A stretch of 64,000 nt of DNA from Treponema sp. (GTDB lineage Bacteria; Spirochaetota; Spirochaetia; Treponematales; Treponemataceae), in NCBI GenBank assembly GCA_017645785.1, contig JAGCNW010000019.1, forward strand, positions 124,001-188,000. Direction: 5' to 3'. Every line of letters starts with the position of its first letter. Within the stretch, counting starts at the first letter, position 1. Shown piece after piece: positions 25,894 to 32,908 of the stretch. The notes below the pieces were generated by a model. The model ran no database searches. It saw only the letters and a program-made list of their open reading frames with translations, and was not told where the DNA came from. The position numbers were made by a program, and so were the translations under genes.

Positions 25894-26765
25894 ATGAAAG
25901 AATATTACATTGATAATTGGAATTCGATGGTTATTCCGAATGAAACGGAAGATTTGGAAAAATAGTTTCTGATTTTTATAAAAGTGATGTTGAATTTAAA
26001 TACGCTGAAAAGCAAAGACAGTTAAATATTGAAGATTCATTTGCATTTAATAGACGTGATATATGTAAAATATCATCGGATGATTTCGATAACTTAGAAT
26101 ATCCGTTGATGGAAAATGTGTATGCTTATATTGTTCCAAATGGAACTACAGATGTTCAATATACATTTACAGAAAATGATTCATATACGAAAAAATTATA
26201 TATCCCATATACTGTAAATTGGTTTTATATAAATTACAGCATGTCTGGATCTAAAAAAATTACGGATAATGTTTGGGTGGAAGTAGTTCCTGAAAATCCA
26301 TGTGTTTATTCAGAAAATGGAAGCGTATATAAAAAAGATACAAATGAATTAGTCTATTTTTATCAGAAGTCAATTGTGCCTTCAAAAACAGGGAAGATAA
26401 AAGTTAGAAACCTGAACGGAACTTCTGATAATTCTTGTAAATGCGATGAGAATGGCGTCCGCAGTTGGCTTTATCATTGGACAAAATTTAATCCCGCTCA
26501 ATCATATTTACCAGAAAATTGTCCATGTTGCCATAAGAAAATATCAGATTGGTCTGATGAAATGGTTGGAGCTCATGTACAGAAAGAAAATGACAACCAT
26601 TGGTATATCATTCCATTATGCAAAAAATGTAATTCAAAAAGTTCTGATGAAACATTCGAAGTTGAAGATATTGGTCTTGCATGGGCAAACACAAGTGAAA
26701 CTTGTTTGAAGTATAAAAACAGGCATCAGTTTATAAAAGATTATTTGTCTTTGAATAAGAAATAA
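25894..26765 (+). pseudogene. HNH-like zinc protein, frameshifted (cassette gene)
   Basis: The gene starts at 25894 after GGAGAGG but stops after 23 codons. One extra base in the A5 run at 25958-25962 would open a single frame of about 290 aa to 26765: the sequence between (IVSDFYKSDVEFKYAEKQ onward) has no stop. The C-terminal part carries CPCC, GAHV and PLCKKCNS, a treble-clef zinc arrangement like HNH nucleases. It may be a pseudogene, a slippery phase-variable gene, or a sequencing error. AT-rich, within the integron array. No attC is seen after it. Confidence 0.7.
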
Positions 26766-26808
26766 TGCATGTTTCAGTAAATCCGAATAATCCCCGGCAT
26801 ACGCTTTT

Positions 26809-27249
26809 CTAATCCCAGATTCTTTTTGTATTTTTATAAATAAAATCCGCCGCCATGTCGTCTATGGCTTCTTTTGAGTCAATATCCTGATTTTCCAAAG
26901 CCATGTTCAGATTCACGCCAAGGATTATTTCTTCCGCTTTTTTTTGCGCTTGAACGTTGACAATATCCTGAAACGTTGATTTTGGCTTGAAATAATACAC
27001 AAAGTCGCAGTTCATGGCTTTAGCGGCTTTTTTCATTGTGCTTATTTTTAAGTTTTCTTCGTTGGCTTCCATCTTGGCAACTCGCGGCTGTGTTACCACA
27101 AGTCGTTTTGCAAGCTGAACCGCGGTCATTCCGATAGCTTCGCGAACGGTATTTATCCAGCTGGCGCCTTTTGGAACAATATCCTTTGCGTCCGTAAGAG
27201 AGGAAGTTTTTTTGTCTAAAGCCCTTATTTGCATTATTCTTGCGTTCAT
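26809..27249 (-). CDS. Mobile mystery protein A-like XRE regulator
   Basis: A 146-aa protein. Residues about 30-90 form a helix-turn-helix of the XRE class, with WINTVREAIGMTAVQLAKRLVVTQPRVAKME. The layout and the AMNCDFVYYFKPKSTFQDIVNVQAQKKA tail (partly quoted) match the mobile mystery protein A family as I know it. Members usually sit next to mobile mystery protein B, a Fic-domain protein, which is absent here. It is divergent from intI across an 84- to 120-base AT-rich region and so could control the integrase. Confidence 0.75.
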   Translation of the reverse strand: MNARIMQIRALDKKTSSLTDAKDIVPKGASWINTVREAIGMTAVQLAKRLVVTQPRVAKMEANEENLKISTMKKAAKAMNCDFVYYFKPKSTFQDIVNVQAQKKAEEIILGVNLNMALENQDIDSKEAIDDMAADFIYKNTKRIWD

Positions 27250-27333
27250 TTTATAACCTATAAGTAATGAATTTAATTATATTATATAATCAAGTGTTTT
27301 TATAATATAAATATTATATTCTGTGCAGGAAAT
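27250..27333. promoter_or_regulatory. AT-rich divergent control region of intI and the XRE gene
   Basis: Contains ATTATATAAT at about 27279-27289, and the 16-bp dyad ATAATAT-AA-ATATTAT at 27302-27317. Several -10-like TATAAT boxes face both ways, so individual promoters cannot be fixed. No LexA-type box is recognised. The dyad is a candidate operator for the adjacent XRE protein. Confidence 0.45.
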
Positions 27334-27369
27334 TTGCCGTCTAGCGTATTTTTTACTATATTTATAAGA

Positions 27370-28608
27370 GTGATAGTAAAAGTGACTTCTGACGGACCGC
27401 GTTGCGCGGCCGTTTCTTTTCCCCAGGGCTTTACGCGCCCGGTTCTTGACGCCGTTCGCTCCGTAAAAGGAAGACGGTGGAACGAGGATAAACAAGTATG
27501 GCTGATTCCCGACACGCGGGAGTCGTTTGACGCGCTTTTGAACAGCTTGTACGGAACGGGGCTTTTTACCGCGAGCGTTCCTGCAAGCGTCCATGCAAAT
27601 GTTCCCACAGAGGCGGAAGAAGCGCGGCCCGCAAAAGACGGCTTGCAAAAGCTAAGGACCATCTTGCAAGCAAAGCGCTACAGTCCGCGCACGCAGGAAT
27701 GCTACGAGCGCTGGACAAAAGACTTTTTGCGCTTGTACGGCAATTGCGGCGAGCGGCTTGGCCTAAAGCATATCAACGGCTTTCTTTCGCATCTTGCGGT
27801 AAAGAAAAACGTCAGCGCCTCGACGCAAAACCAGGCGCTTGCCGCGCTTTTGTTCTACTTTAGGTTTGTTTTGAACGAGGATGTGGAAAGCCTTTCGGGC
27901 TTGATCCGCGCAAAGAGCAAGAGGCGCGTTCCGGCTGTGTTGAGCAAGGAAGAGGTAGTTTTGGTTTTGAACCGCATGGACGGAAGCAAGCGGCTTGCGG
28001 CCCTTCTTATGTACGGAACGGGCATCAGGCTGAACGAGGCGCTTTGCTTGCGGGTCATGGACATTGATTTTGGCCGGGGCGAAATCACGGTCCGCTCTGG
28101 AAAAGGCGGAAAGGACAGGCGGGTTATGCTTCCGCAAAGCCTAAGCTTGCAACTAAAAAAACAAATCGATTGCGTCAAAGCCTTGCACGAAAAGGACCTT
28201 GCCGAAGGCTGGGGTAGGGCGCAAGTTCCAGCGAACGTCGAAAGCCGCTCCCCAAACGCGGGAAAAGAGTTGAAGTGGCAATGGCTGTTCCCCCAAGCGA
28301 ACAGATGGAAAAATCCGATGACAGGACAGCAGGGCCGCCACCACATGGACGAAAGCCTTTTGCAAAAGGCGGTGAAAAAAGCCATGACCGAAGCCCATGT
28401 CAACAAAAACGCCAGCTGCCACACCTTTAGGCATTCCTTTGCGACGCACATGCTGGAGAACGGCTATGACATCCGCACAGTCCAGGAACTCTTGGGCCAC
28501 AGCGACGTCCGCACGACAATGATTTACACGCACGTCCTAAACCGCGGCGCGAAAGACGTGGTCAGCCCGCTTGATGGAATATTAGGCGGCGATAAGTCAG
28601 CGCGTTAG
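27370..28608 (+). CDS. intI: Integron integrase IntI
   Basis: A 412-aa tyrosine recombinase. Catalytic residues are visible: Arg in GTGIRLNEAL (about residue 219), Lys in SGKGGKDRR (about 245), HxxR in HTFRHSFATH (about 350), His in LLGHSD (about 375) and Tyr in MIYTHVLN (about 384). The IntI-specific insert is present as WQWLFPQ followed by RHHMDESLLQKAVKKA, which sets it apart from XerC/D. The first 75 residues are an extra domain with RRWNEDKQVWLIP. The GTG start at 27370 is a choice; TTG at 27334 with AGGA 3 bases ahead is possible. GC content is higher than the flanking cassettes. It reads in the same direction as the cassettes, the reverse of class 1 integrons. Confidence 0.93.
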   Translation: MIVKVTSDGPRCAAVSFPQGFTRPVLDAVRSVKGRRWNEDKQVWLIPDTRESFDALLNSLYGTGLFTASVPASVHANVPTEAEEARPAKDGLQKLRTILQAKRYSPRTQECYERWTKDFLRLYGNCGERLGLKHINGFLSHLAVKKNVSASTQNQALAALLFYFRFVLNEDVESLSGLIRAKSKRRVPAVLSKEEVVLVLNRMDGSKRLAALLMYGTGIRLNEALCLRVMDIDFGRGEITVRSGKGGKDRRVMLPQSLSLQLKKQIDCVKALHEKDLAEGWGRAQVPANVESRSPNAGKELKWQWLFPQANRWKNPMTGQQGRHHMDESLLQKAVKKAMTEAHVNKNASCHTFRHSFATHMLENGYDIRTVQELLGHSDVRTTMIYTHVLNRGAKDVVSPLDGILGGDKSAR

Positions 28609-28743
28609 ACGGAACGGCATAATACGCTATACAAAATTCCTAATTCGTGGTAATATGGGGAATAGGATGTCCTGTAGTGAATCTTATGCGGCAATTATTG
28701 CAGCATAAGAGGATTGTTGTGGATACGGAGAATGTTTGTTATG
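28609..28743 (+). other. Candidate attI (or first attC) downstream of intI
   Basis: The 135 bases after intI end in GTTTGTTATG, whose last 8 bases equal the right end of both attC sites. A 27-base near-perfect palindrome lies at 28683-28709 (arms CTTATGC/GCATAAG, then GCAAT/ATTGC). A left half CATAA at 28619-28623 only partly matches, so this is more likely the attachment site of the platform than a cassette attC, but both are possible. Confidence 0.55.
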
Positions 28744-28747
28744 TGGA

Positions 28748-28763
28748 CGCCCGCACTGGGGCG
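28748..28763 (+). other. Cassette leader hairpin B
   Basis: CGCCC GCACTG GGGCG, a 5-bp stem about 5 bases after the junction and 20 bases before the nuclease gene start. It differs by one loop base from leader A at 25864-25879. Confidence 0.55.
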
Positions 28764-28782
28764 CAAGGTTGGAAAAAGAGGG

Positions 28783-29799
28783 ATGTCAATTTTTGGAAAT
28801 TTTTATGGTAGAATTCATGGTTCTGTTGAGTTTTTAGCATCAGAAAGTTTGAATTATATACTTAACAGTTCAGACTCTGTAAATAAGAATCTTGTAAATC
28901 TTATTAATCTTGATAACAATACAAATTTTTCTGATATTACATTCAATTCGCAAGTACAGGGTGAAAATTTAGAAATTCCTGATCTTTCGGGTTTTGATGA
29001 AAACAAAAATGAAGTGATAATTTTAGAAGCAAAATTCTGGGCTTCATTGACTGATAATCAACCTTTAACATATTTAAACAGACTTTCTGAAAATGGAGTT
29101 TTAGCTTTTATTTGTCCAGATTTAAGAAAAATATCTTTACAGAGTGAAATTCTTTATACACTCAAAGAATCTAATATAGAGTTTAGAGTTGATAGCAAAA
29201 TAATCAAAATAGGGACAAAAAATATTATCATCTATTCTTGGGATTCCGTTTTGAATGCTTTAAAAAATGATATTGGCCATTCTGAATTTGATGCTTTATC
29301 AGACATAAATCAATTAAAAGGATTATGCGAAAAAATAGATGCAAATTCTTTTCTTCCACTTACCGATGAAGATTTATCACCCGCTGTTCCCCGAAAAATT
29401 CTCTCATATTATAGAATCGTAGATAAAGTAATTGATAAACTAGCAAAAGAAATTAATTTGTCCACAAAAGGGCTAAAAACAACAGGACAACAATGGGGAT
29501 ATACAAGATATGCAAAAATTGAAGATTTAACTATTGAGTTGGATGTAAATTTTGAATATTGGGCTAAATATGCTGATACTCCAATATGGCTACAAATTTC
29601 CGAAAATTGGAGCGCTTCTCCTGCAATTTTAAAAATCAATTCCGAAATAGAAAAAAAATATGGAAAAATTGATTTTAGTGACAATAACAAACCTTATTAT
29701 CCAATCAGAATAAATACAGGTGCAATAGAAGAATCAGTAATAAATGCAATTTCTGAATTTATAAAAGTTGTTCACAAAATTTATACCGAATATAAATAA
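28783..29799 (+). CDS. PD-(D/E)XK nuclease-like protein (cassette gene)
   Basis: A 338-aa AT-rich gene. Residues about 67-90 show IPDLSGFDENKNEVIILEAKFWASL (partly quoted): a PD followed by E-A-K, the active-site pattern of PD-(D/E)XK nucleases, with a following Q in DNQP. The rest is mixed alpha/beta without a known domain. The ATG at 28783 follows AAAGAGGG; an upstream in-frame start would read through the leader hairpin. As the first cassette after the platform it is the best expressed candidate and may be a phage-defence nuclease. Confidence 0.7.
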   Translation: MSIFGNFYGRIHGSVEFLASESLNYILNSSDSVNKNLVNLINLDNNTNFSDITFNSQVQGENLEIPDLSGFDENKNEVIILEAKFWASLTDNQPLTYLNRLSENGVLAFICPDLRKISLQSEILYTLKESNIEFRVDSKIIKIGTKNIIIYSWDSVLNALKNDIGHSEFDALSDINQLKGLCEKIDANSFLPLTDEDLSPAVPRKILSYYRIVDKVIDKLAKEINLSTKGLKTTGQQWGYTRYAKIEDLTIELDVNFEYWAKYADTPIWLQISENWSASPAILKINSEIEKKYGKIDFSDNNKPYYPIRINTGAIEESVINAISEFIKVVHKIYTEYK

Positions 29800-29810
29800 A
29801 GGAATATTTT

Positions 29811-29843
29811 TTCAGCAAGTCAAGCTTGCTGAAAAAATGAATT
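29811..29843 (+). terminator. Perfect inverted repeat, terminator-like
   Basis: TTTTTTCAGCAAG and CTTGCTGAAAAAA flank a 5-base loop TCAAG at about 29810-29840. It has A/T-rich stem bases rather than a separate T tract and could stop transcription either way. It separates two genes that otherwise share one cassette. Confidence 0.5.
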
Positions 29844-29852
29844 AACAAATAC

Positions 29853-29867
29853 GCGGCTTTACGCCGC
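29853..29867 (+). other. Cassette leader hairpin C
   Basis: GCGGC TTTAC GCCGC, a 5-bp stem shortly before the AGAGG ribosome site of the next gene. It matches the position of the other leader hairpins but no attC right end precedes it, suggesting a junction whose attC was lost. Confidence 0.5.
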
Positions 29868-29878
29868 TAGAGGTAAAT

Positions 29879-30268
29879 ATGACATTTGAAGAAGCAGAAT
29901 CTTATATAAAGCATGTAAGATGGCAATATGCAAAAACTTATGTTACAGCTCCTCATGAATATACATGTTTAGATTGGAATGAAGACTTACATGCTCAAAT
30001 GGTAGATTTTGCATACTTCATCAAAATAAATGGATATACAGAAATATTTGGAAAGAAAGCATTCAGAGTTTTAAAAATTGGAGAAATGAAATATTGGACA
30101 ATGGATTCTCCATTAGAAAACACGAATTTAGTAAATCGGACTTTTGTTGATGATTCGAGGAGAGAAAAAATAATTACATTTGTTCAGTCAGAAGGATTTG
30201 TTCATAAAAAAGGAATGTCACTTGCTGATGTAGAACAACAAATGAGAGCAAGGGATAATAACACATAA
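29879..30268 (+). CDS. Hypothetical protein with PHEYT motif (cassette gene)
   Basis: A 129-aa protein beginning with a helix and then RWQYAKTYVTAPHEYTCLDW, a pattern I have seen in an unnamed family of small bacterial proteins common on mobile DNA. Later features are GYTEIFGKKAFRVLKIGEMKYWTM and a charged tail. No signal peptide or membrane segment. Its stop codon overlaps the left end of attC site 2, the compact arrangement expected of a true integron cassette. Function unknown. Confidence 0.7.
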   Translation: MTFEEAESYIKHVRWQYAKTYVTAPHEYTCLDWNEDLHAQMVDFAYFIKINGYTEIFGKKAFRVLKIGEMKYWTMDSPLENTNLVNRTFVDDSRREKIITFVQSEGFVHKKGMSLADVEQQMRARDNNT

Positions 30269-30324
30269 CAAAGGTTCGTAGCCGACACGCGGTCAAGCCG
30301 CGTGCGGTACAACCAGTTGTTATG
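30264..30324 (+). repeat. attC recombination site 2
   Basis: A 61-base site that folds almost completely: CATAACAA/TTGTTATG, then GGTT/AACC, GTA/TAC, CCG/CGG and CACGCGG/CCGCGTG around a TCAAG loop. Single unpaired bases on the left arm at 30277 (C), 30281 (G) and 30285 (A) are spaced exactly 4 apart, and a small unpaired spacer (A against AG) follows the outer stem. This is the hallmark of an attC hairpin with extrahelical bases that direct IntI to one strand. Confidence 0.88.
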
Positions 30325-30328
30325 GCGA

Positions 30329-30343
30329 CAGGCCGCTGGCCTG
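30329..30343 (+). other. Cassette leader hairpin D
   Basis: CAGGCC GCT GGCCTG, a perfect 6-bp stem, begins 5 bases after the attC junction and is followed by a T run and AGGAG. Because of the T run it could also attenuate transcription into the cassette. Confidence 0.6.
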
Positions 30344-30359
30344 CTTTTTTAGGAGTAAA

Positions 30360-30371
30360 ATGGAATAAATG
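30360..30371 (+). promoter_or_regulatory. Two-codon upstream reading frame
   Basis: AGGAG at 30351-30355 is placed for ATG 30360, which reads ATG-GAA-TAA and overlaps the downstream ATG (TAAATG) at 30369. Ribosomes could terminate and reinitiate at the methyltransferase start. Confidence 0.4.
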
Positions 30372-31119
30372 CTTAAAACAGATTATTCGAATGTTTCAAA
30401 AGTGTATGATAAGAACAAATCGCGGACAACTTTTCCGATAGACAAGGATCTCGAAGAATTGCTTTTTCATAAAGAAGAAGTTGCAGTTTTAGATTTAGCA
30501 TGCGGAACTGGAAACTGGCTTTATTGTCAGCAAAGCCAATTCAACAGCAAAAAAATAAAATGGATAGGCATGGATGCTTCTGAAGACATGCTTAAATTAG
30601 CAAAAGAAAAAAACTTAGATGCCCAGTTCATTCACTCAACGGCAGAAAATCTTAATTTAAATACAAAATGTGATTTGATTGTCTGTAATTTTGCATTTCA
30701 TCATTTTGAAGATAAAAAAAACTGCATTGACAAATATATTTAATACGCTTAACGAAAATGGAATTTTTAAGTATAGAAATGTTGAGCCTGAATACATGAA
30801 AGAATGGTGGGTATATAAACACTGCCCTGAAAGTTACTGCGAAGATTTACACAGGTTCTGGCCAAAAGAACTTTTATGTTATGAACTTGGCAAAGCGGGT
30901 TTTTCTAAATTCAGCATAAAGCGGGAATATTACGAAACTTATAAAAATATAGAAGAACTTTATGAAAACTATAAGCGTCGTGATACTTCGCAGCTTGCAA
31001 TGATAAACGAAAACTATTATCAACTAGGCCTAAAACGTATAGAACGTGAAATTCTGGATGGTGTAAAAGAATATAAAGATGTTGTCTCATTCCTGGATAT
31101 AAAATGTGAAAGAGCCTGA
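30369..31119 (+). pseudogene. SAM-dependent methyltransferase, frameshifted (cassette gene)
   Basis: The first frame (30369-30743) has the class I methyltransferase motif I LDLACGTGNW, GMDASEDML and CDLIVCNFAFHHF, then stops. The second frame continues with NIFNTLNENGIFKYRNVEPE to 31119. Removing one A from the A8 run at 30714-30721 joins the two into a protein of about 249 aa with a normal motif spacing (FHHFEDKK-TALTNIFNTL). Either a pseudogene, a phase-variable gene that slips in the A tract, or a sequencing error. AT-rich cassette. Confidence 0.8.
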
Positions 31120-31176
31120 CTTGTCCTTGCAAAACAGGTTATAAAATTGACTTTTGGGGCGAGGTCTAAGTAGTGG

Positions 31177-31266
31177 TTGAATGCGGCTTTACTCCGCTTA
31201 AAAACTGTCTGTTTTACAGAAAAAGACGGACGTTATTACGATGTAGAGATTGTAGATTACCACTAG
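31177..31266 (+). pseudogene. higB: HigB toxin C-terminal remnant
   Basis: The frame ending at TAG 31266 reads LKTVCFTEKDGRYYDVEIVDYH, the typical end of HigB/RelE-type mRNA interferases. The N-terminal about 70 residues are absent; upstream the frame runs into the leader hairpin GCGG/CCGC at 31182-31196 and then a stop. The toxin is therefore lost while the antitoxin gene 9 bases downstream remains whole. The breakpoint coincides with the expected cassette boundary. Confidence 0.75.
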
Positions 31267-31275
31267 GAGAAAACT

Positions 31276-31572
31276 ATGTCTGATTTTATCGAAACACCAA
31301 CAATCGGGGAAATCCTCAACGAAGAATTTCTTATTCCACTTGGAATTTCTGCATATAAACTTGCGCAGGAAATAAAAGTTCCCACTTCCCGCATTCAGGA
31401 TATTCTTCATAACCGCAGAAAGATAACTGTAGATACATCTTTACGCTTAGCTAAGTTTTTTGGATTATCTGATGGATATTTTATGTCTTTACAGGATGAT
31501 ATCGATATTAGAAATGCGAAGATTGAACTTGCGCCTCAGCTTGAAGAAATAAAAACTTATGCGTATACGTAA
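31276..31572 (+). CDS. higA: HigA-type antitoxin
   Basis: A 98-aa XRE-type protein with IGEILNEEFLIPLGISAYKLAQEIKVP-type HTH (about residues 12-70) characteristic of HigA, which neutralises HigB and represses the operon. GGAG precedes the ATG. With the toxin truncated it is an orphan antitoxin, possibly protecting against incoming HigB toxins or merely decaying. Moderately AT-rich. Confidence 0.85.
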   Translation: MSDFIETPTIGEILNEEFLIPLGISAYKLAQEIKVPTSRIQDILHNRRKITVDTSLRLAKFFGLSDGYFMSLQDDIDIRNAKIELAPQLEEIKTYAYT

Positions 31573-31599
31573 TACAAAAGCATAATAAAGGAGAAAAAA

Positions 31600-32091
31600 A
31601 TGATAAAAGAAATAAGCAAAAACGATGTGTCAGAATGCGTGAAAGTCATAAGGGAAAGTTTTATGACAATTGCCGAACAATTTGGATTTACCATTGAAAA
31701 TGCCCCAAGGTTCACCGCCTTTGCGACGACAGAAGAAAGGCTTTTATATCAAATGGACAACGAGCCAAGATTCATGTTTGGATATTTTGATTCCGACGGA
31801 AAAATAATTGGCTATTATTCGCTTTTGATGCAAGACAAAGGTGAATGCGAATTGAGCAACCTTTGCGTTCTTCCTGAATATCGGCATAAGAAAATCGGCC
31901 ATGAATTGCTTCAAGACGCTTATAGACAGGCAAAAACCCATGAGCGCAATAAAATCAACATTGGGATTGTGGAAGAAAATACTGTTCTCCGTAAATGGTA
32001 TGAGAGTGAAGATTTCGTTCATATTGGAACTGAGAAATTTGATTTCTTTCCTTTTACTTGCGGATATATGGTGAAAGAATTGAATTGTTAA
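31600..32091 (+). CDS. GNAT family N-acetyltransferase
   Basis: A 163-aa acetyltransferase with the acetyl-CoA loop LCVLPEYRHKKIGHELL near residue 95 and EENTVLRKWYESEDFVHIG in the final strand-helix region. AAGGAG lies 8 bases ahead of the ATG. The substrate is unknown; relatives include small-molecule and antibiotic acetylating enzymes. The AraC gene starts 6 bases after its stop and probably forms an operon with it. Confidence 0.82.
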   Translation: MIKEISKNDVSECVKVIRESFMTIAEQFGFTIENAPRFTAFATTEERLLYQMDNEPRFMFGYFDSDGKIIGYYSLLMQDKGECELSNLCVLPEYRHKKIGHELLQDAYRQAKTHERNKINIGIVEENTVLRKWYESEDFVHIGTEKFDFFPFTCGYMVKELNC

Positions 32092-32096
32092 CAGAT

Positions 32097-32843
32097 ATGA
32101 ATGACGTTTCCTTTTATTTCGATGGCAATATTGAAATTGTTACAGGCGCTGGCATGCATAATTTTCCCTATCATACCCACAATAGTTTTATGGCGGGAGC
32201 GGTTCTTGCAGGATGCGGAGAATTTGATATTGGCGGCAAGACATTGGAATTGCAAAAAGGGGACGCTTATATCGTGCCGTCGAATACCGGAATTGCTATT
32301 AATCCGACAAGCGGCTTCTCCTATATTACAATATGCCTAAAAAATGAATTGGCAGAAGTCATGAAGGAATATAAAACGGAACGCTGTTTTTATCCCTCTT
32401 TGGGCGACAGGCTTCTTGAATTGGCGAACTTTTTCCGAACGCATGATATCGATGAGCGCGCTTTTGAAATGCGCATAATAGACATGTTCGAACTGTATAA
32501 GGCGTCTGATACTGTTAGGTCAATATATACTGAAAAAGCGGCGCGGTATTTAAATGAACATTGTCAAAGCAAGTTTTCATTAGACGAACTTGCGGAAAAC
32601 GTTTGCGTTTCAAAATATCATTTGATTAGAACGTTTAAGAAGGAAATGGGAATCACGCCAAAACAATATCATCAACAGTGCAAAGTGAGAAAAATAAAAG
32701 ACATGGCGCTTAAAAATTCTCAAAGCGACATCGCCTATGAGCTTGACTTTACCAGCCAAAGCCACATGAACGATATTTTTAAAAAATATATGGGAATTAC
32801 AGCGGGAAGTTATTCATCGGCGGTGGAAAATAAAGAGCAATAA
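32097..32843 (+). CDS. AraC family transcriptional regulator
   Basis: A 248-aa regulator: an N-terminal cupin-like sensing domain (HNFPYHTHNSF, LELQKGDAYIVPSN) and a C-terminal double HTH with SLDELAENVCVSKYHLIRTFKKEMGITPKQY split across the two helices. The start 32097 is the first Met after the GNAT stop; the upstream in-frame start lies within that gene. It probably responds to a small ligand and controls the linked GNAT gene. Confidence 0.85.
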   Translation: MNDVSFYFDGNIEIVTGAGMHNFPYHTHNSFMAGAVLAGCGEFDIGGKTLELQKGDAYIVPSNTGIAINPTSGFSYITICLKNELAEVMKEYKTERCFYPSLGDRLLELANFFRTHDIDERAFEMRIIDMFELYKASDTVRSIYTEKAARYLNEHCQSKFSLDELAENVCVSKYHLIRTFKKEMGITPKQYHQQCKVRKIKDMALKNSQSDIAYELDFTSQSHMNDIFKKYMGITAGSYSSAVENKEQ

Positions 32844-32908
32844 TTTGATATACGTTCTTTCCGTCTTGCATTACTATTTGGTTAAAATTAATGCAAGGGG
32901 GATTTGCC

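Noticed and set aside
27250-27369. LexA/SOS box upstream of intI
   Set aside because: No recognisable LexA operator of the usual types was found; AT-rich dyads are more likely binding sites of the neighbouring XRE protein.
27334-27369. TTG at 27334 as certain intI start
   Set aside because: AGGA lies only 3 bases before it, too close; kept as an alternative only.
29796-29860. An attC between the nuclease gene and the PHEYT gene
   Set aside because: There is AATAAAGG on the left and a strong inverted repeat, but no GTTRRRY or TTGTTATG right end; the stem is a simple perfect hairpin without bulges.
31113-31180. attC after the methyltransferase cassette (GCCTGAC ... GTTGAAT)
   Set aside because: The two core-like boxes fit the consensus loosely, but I could not fold the arms between them into a convincing stem.
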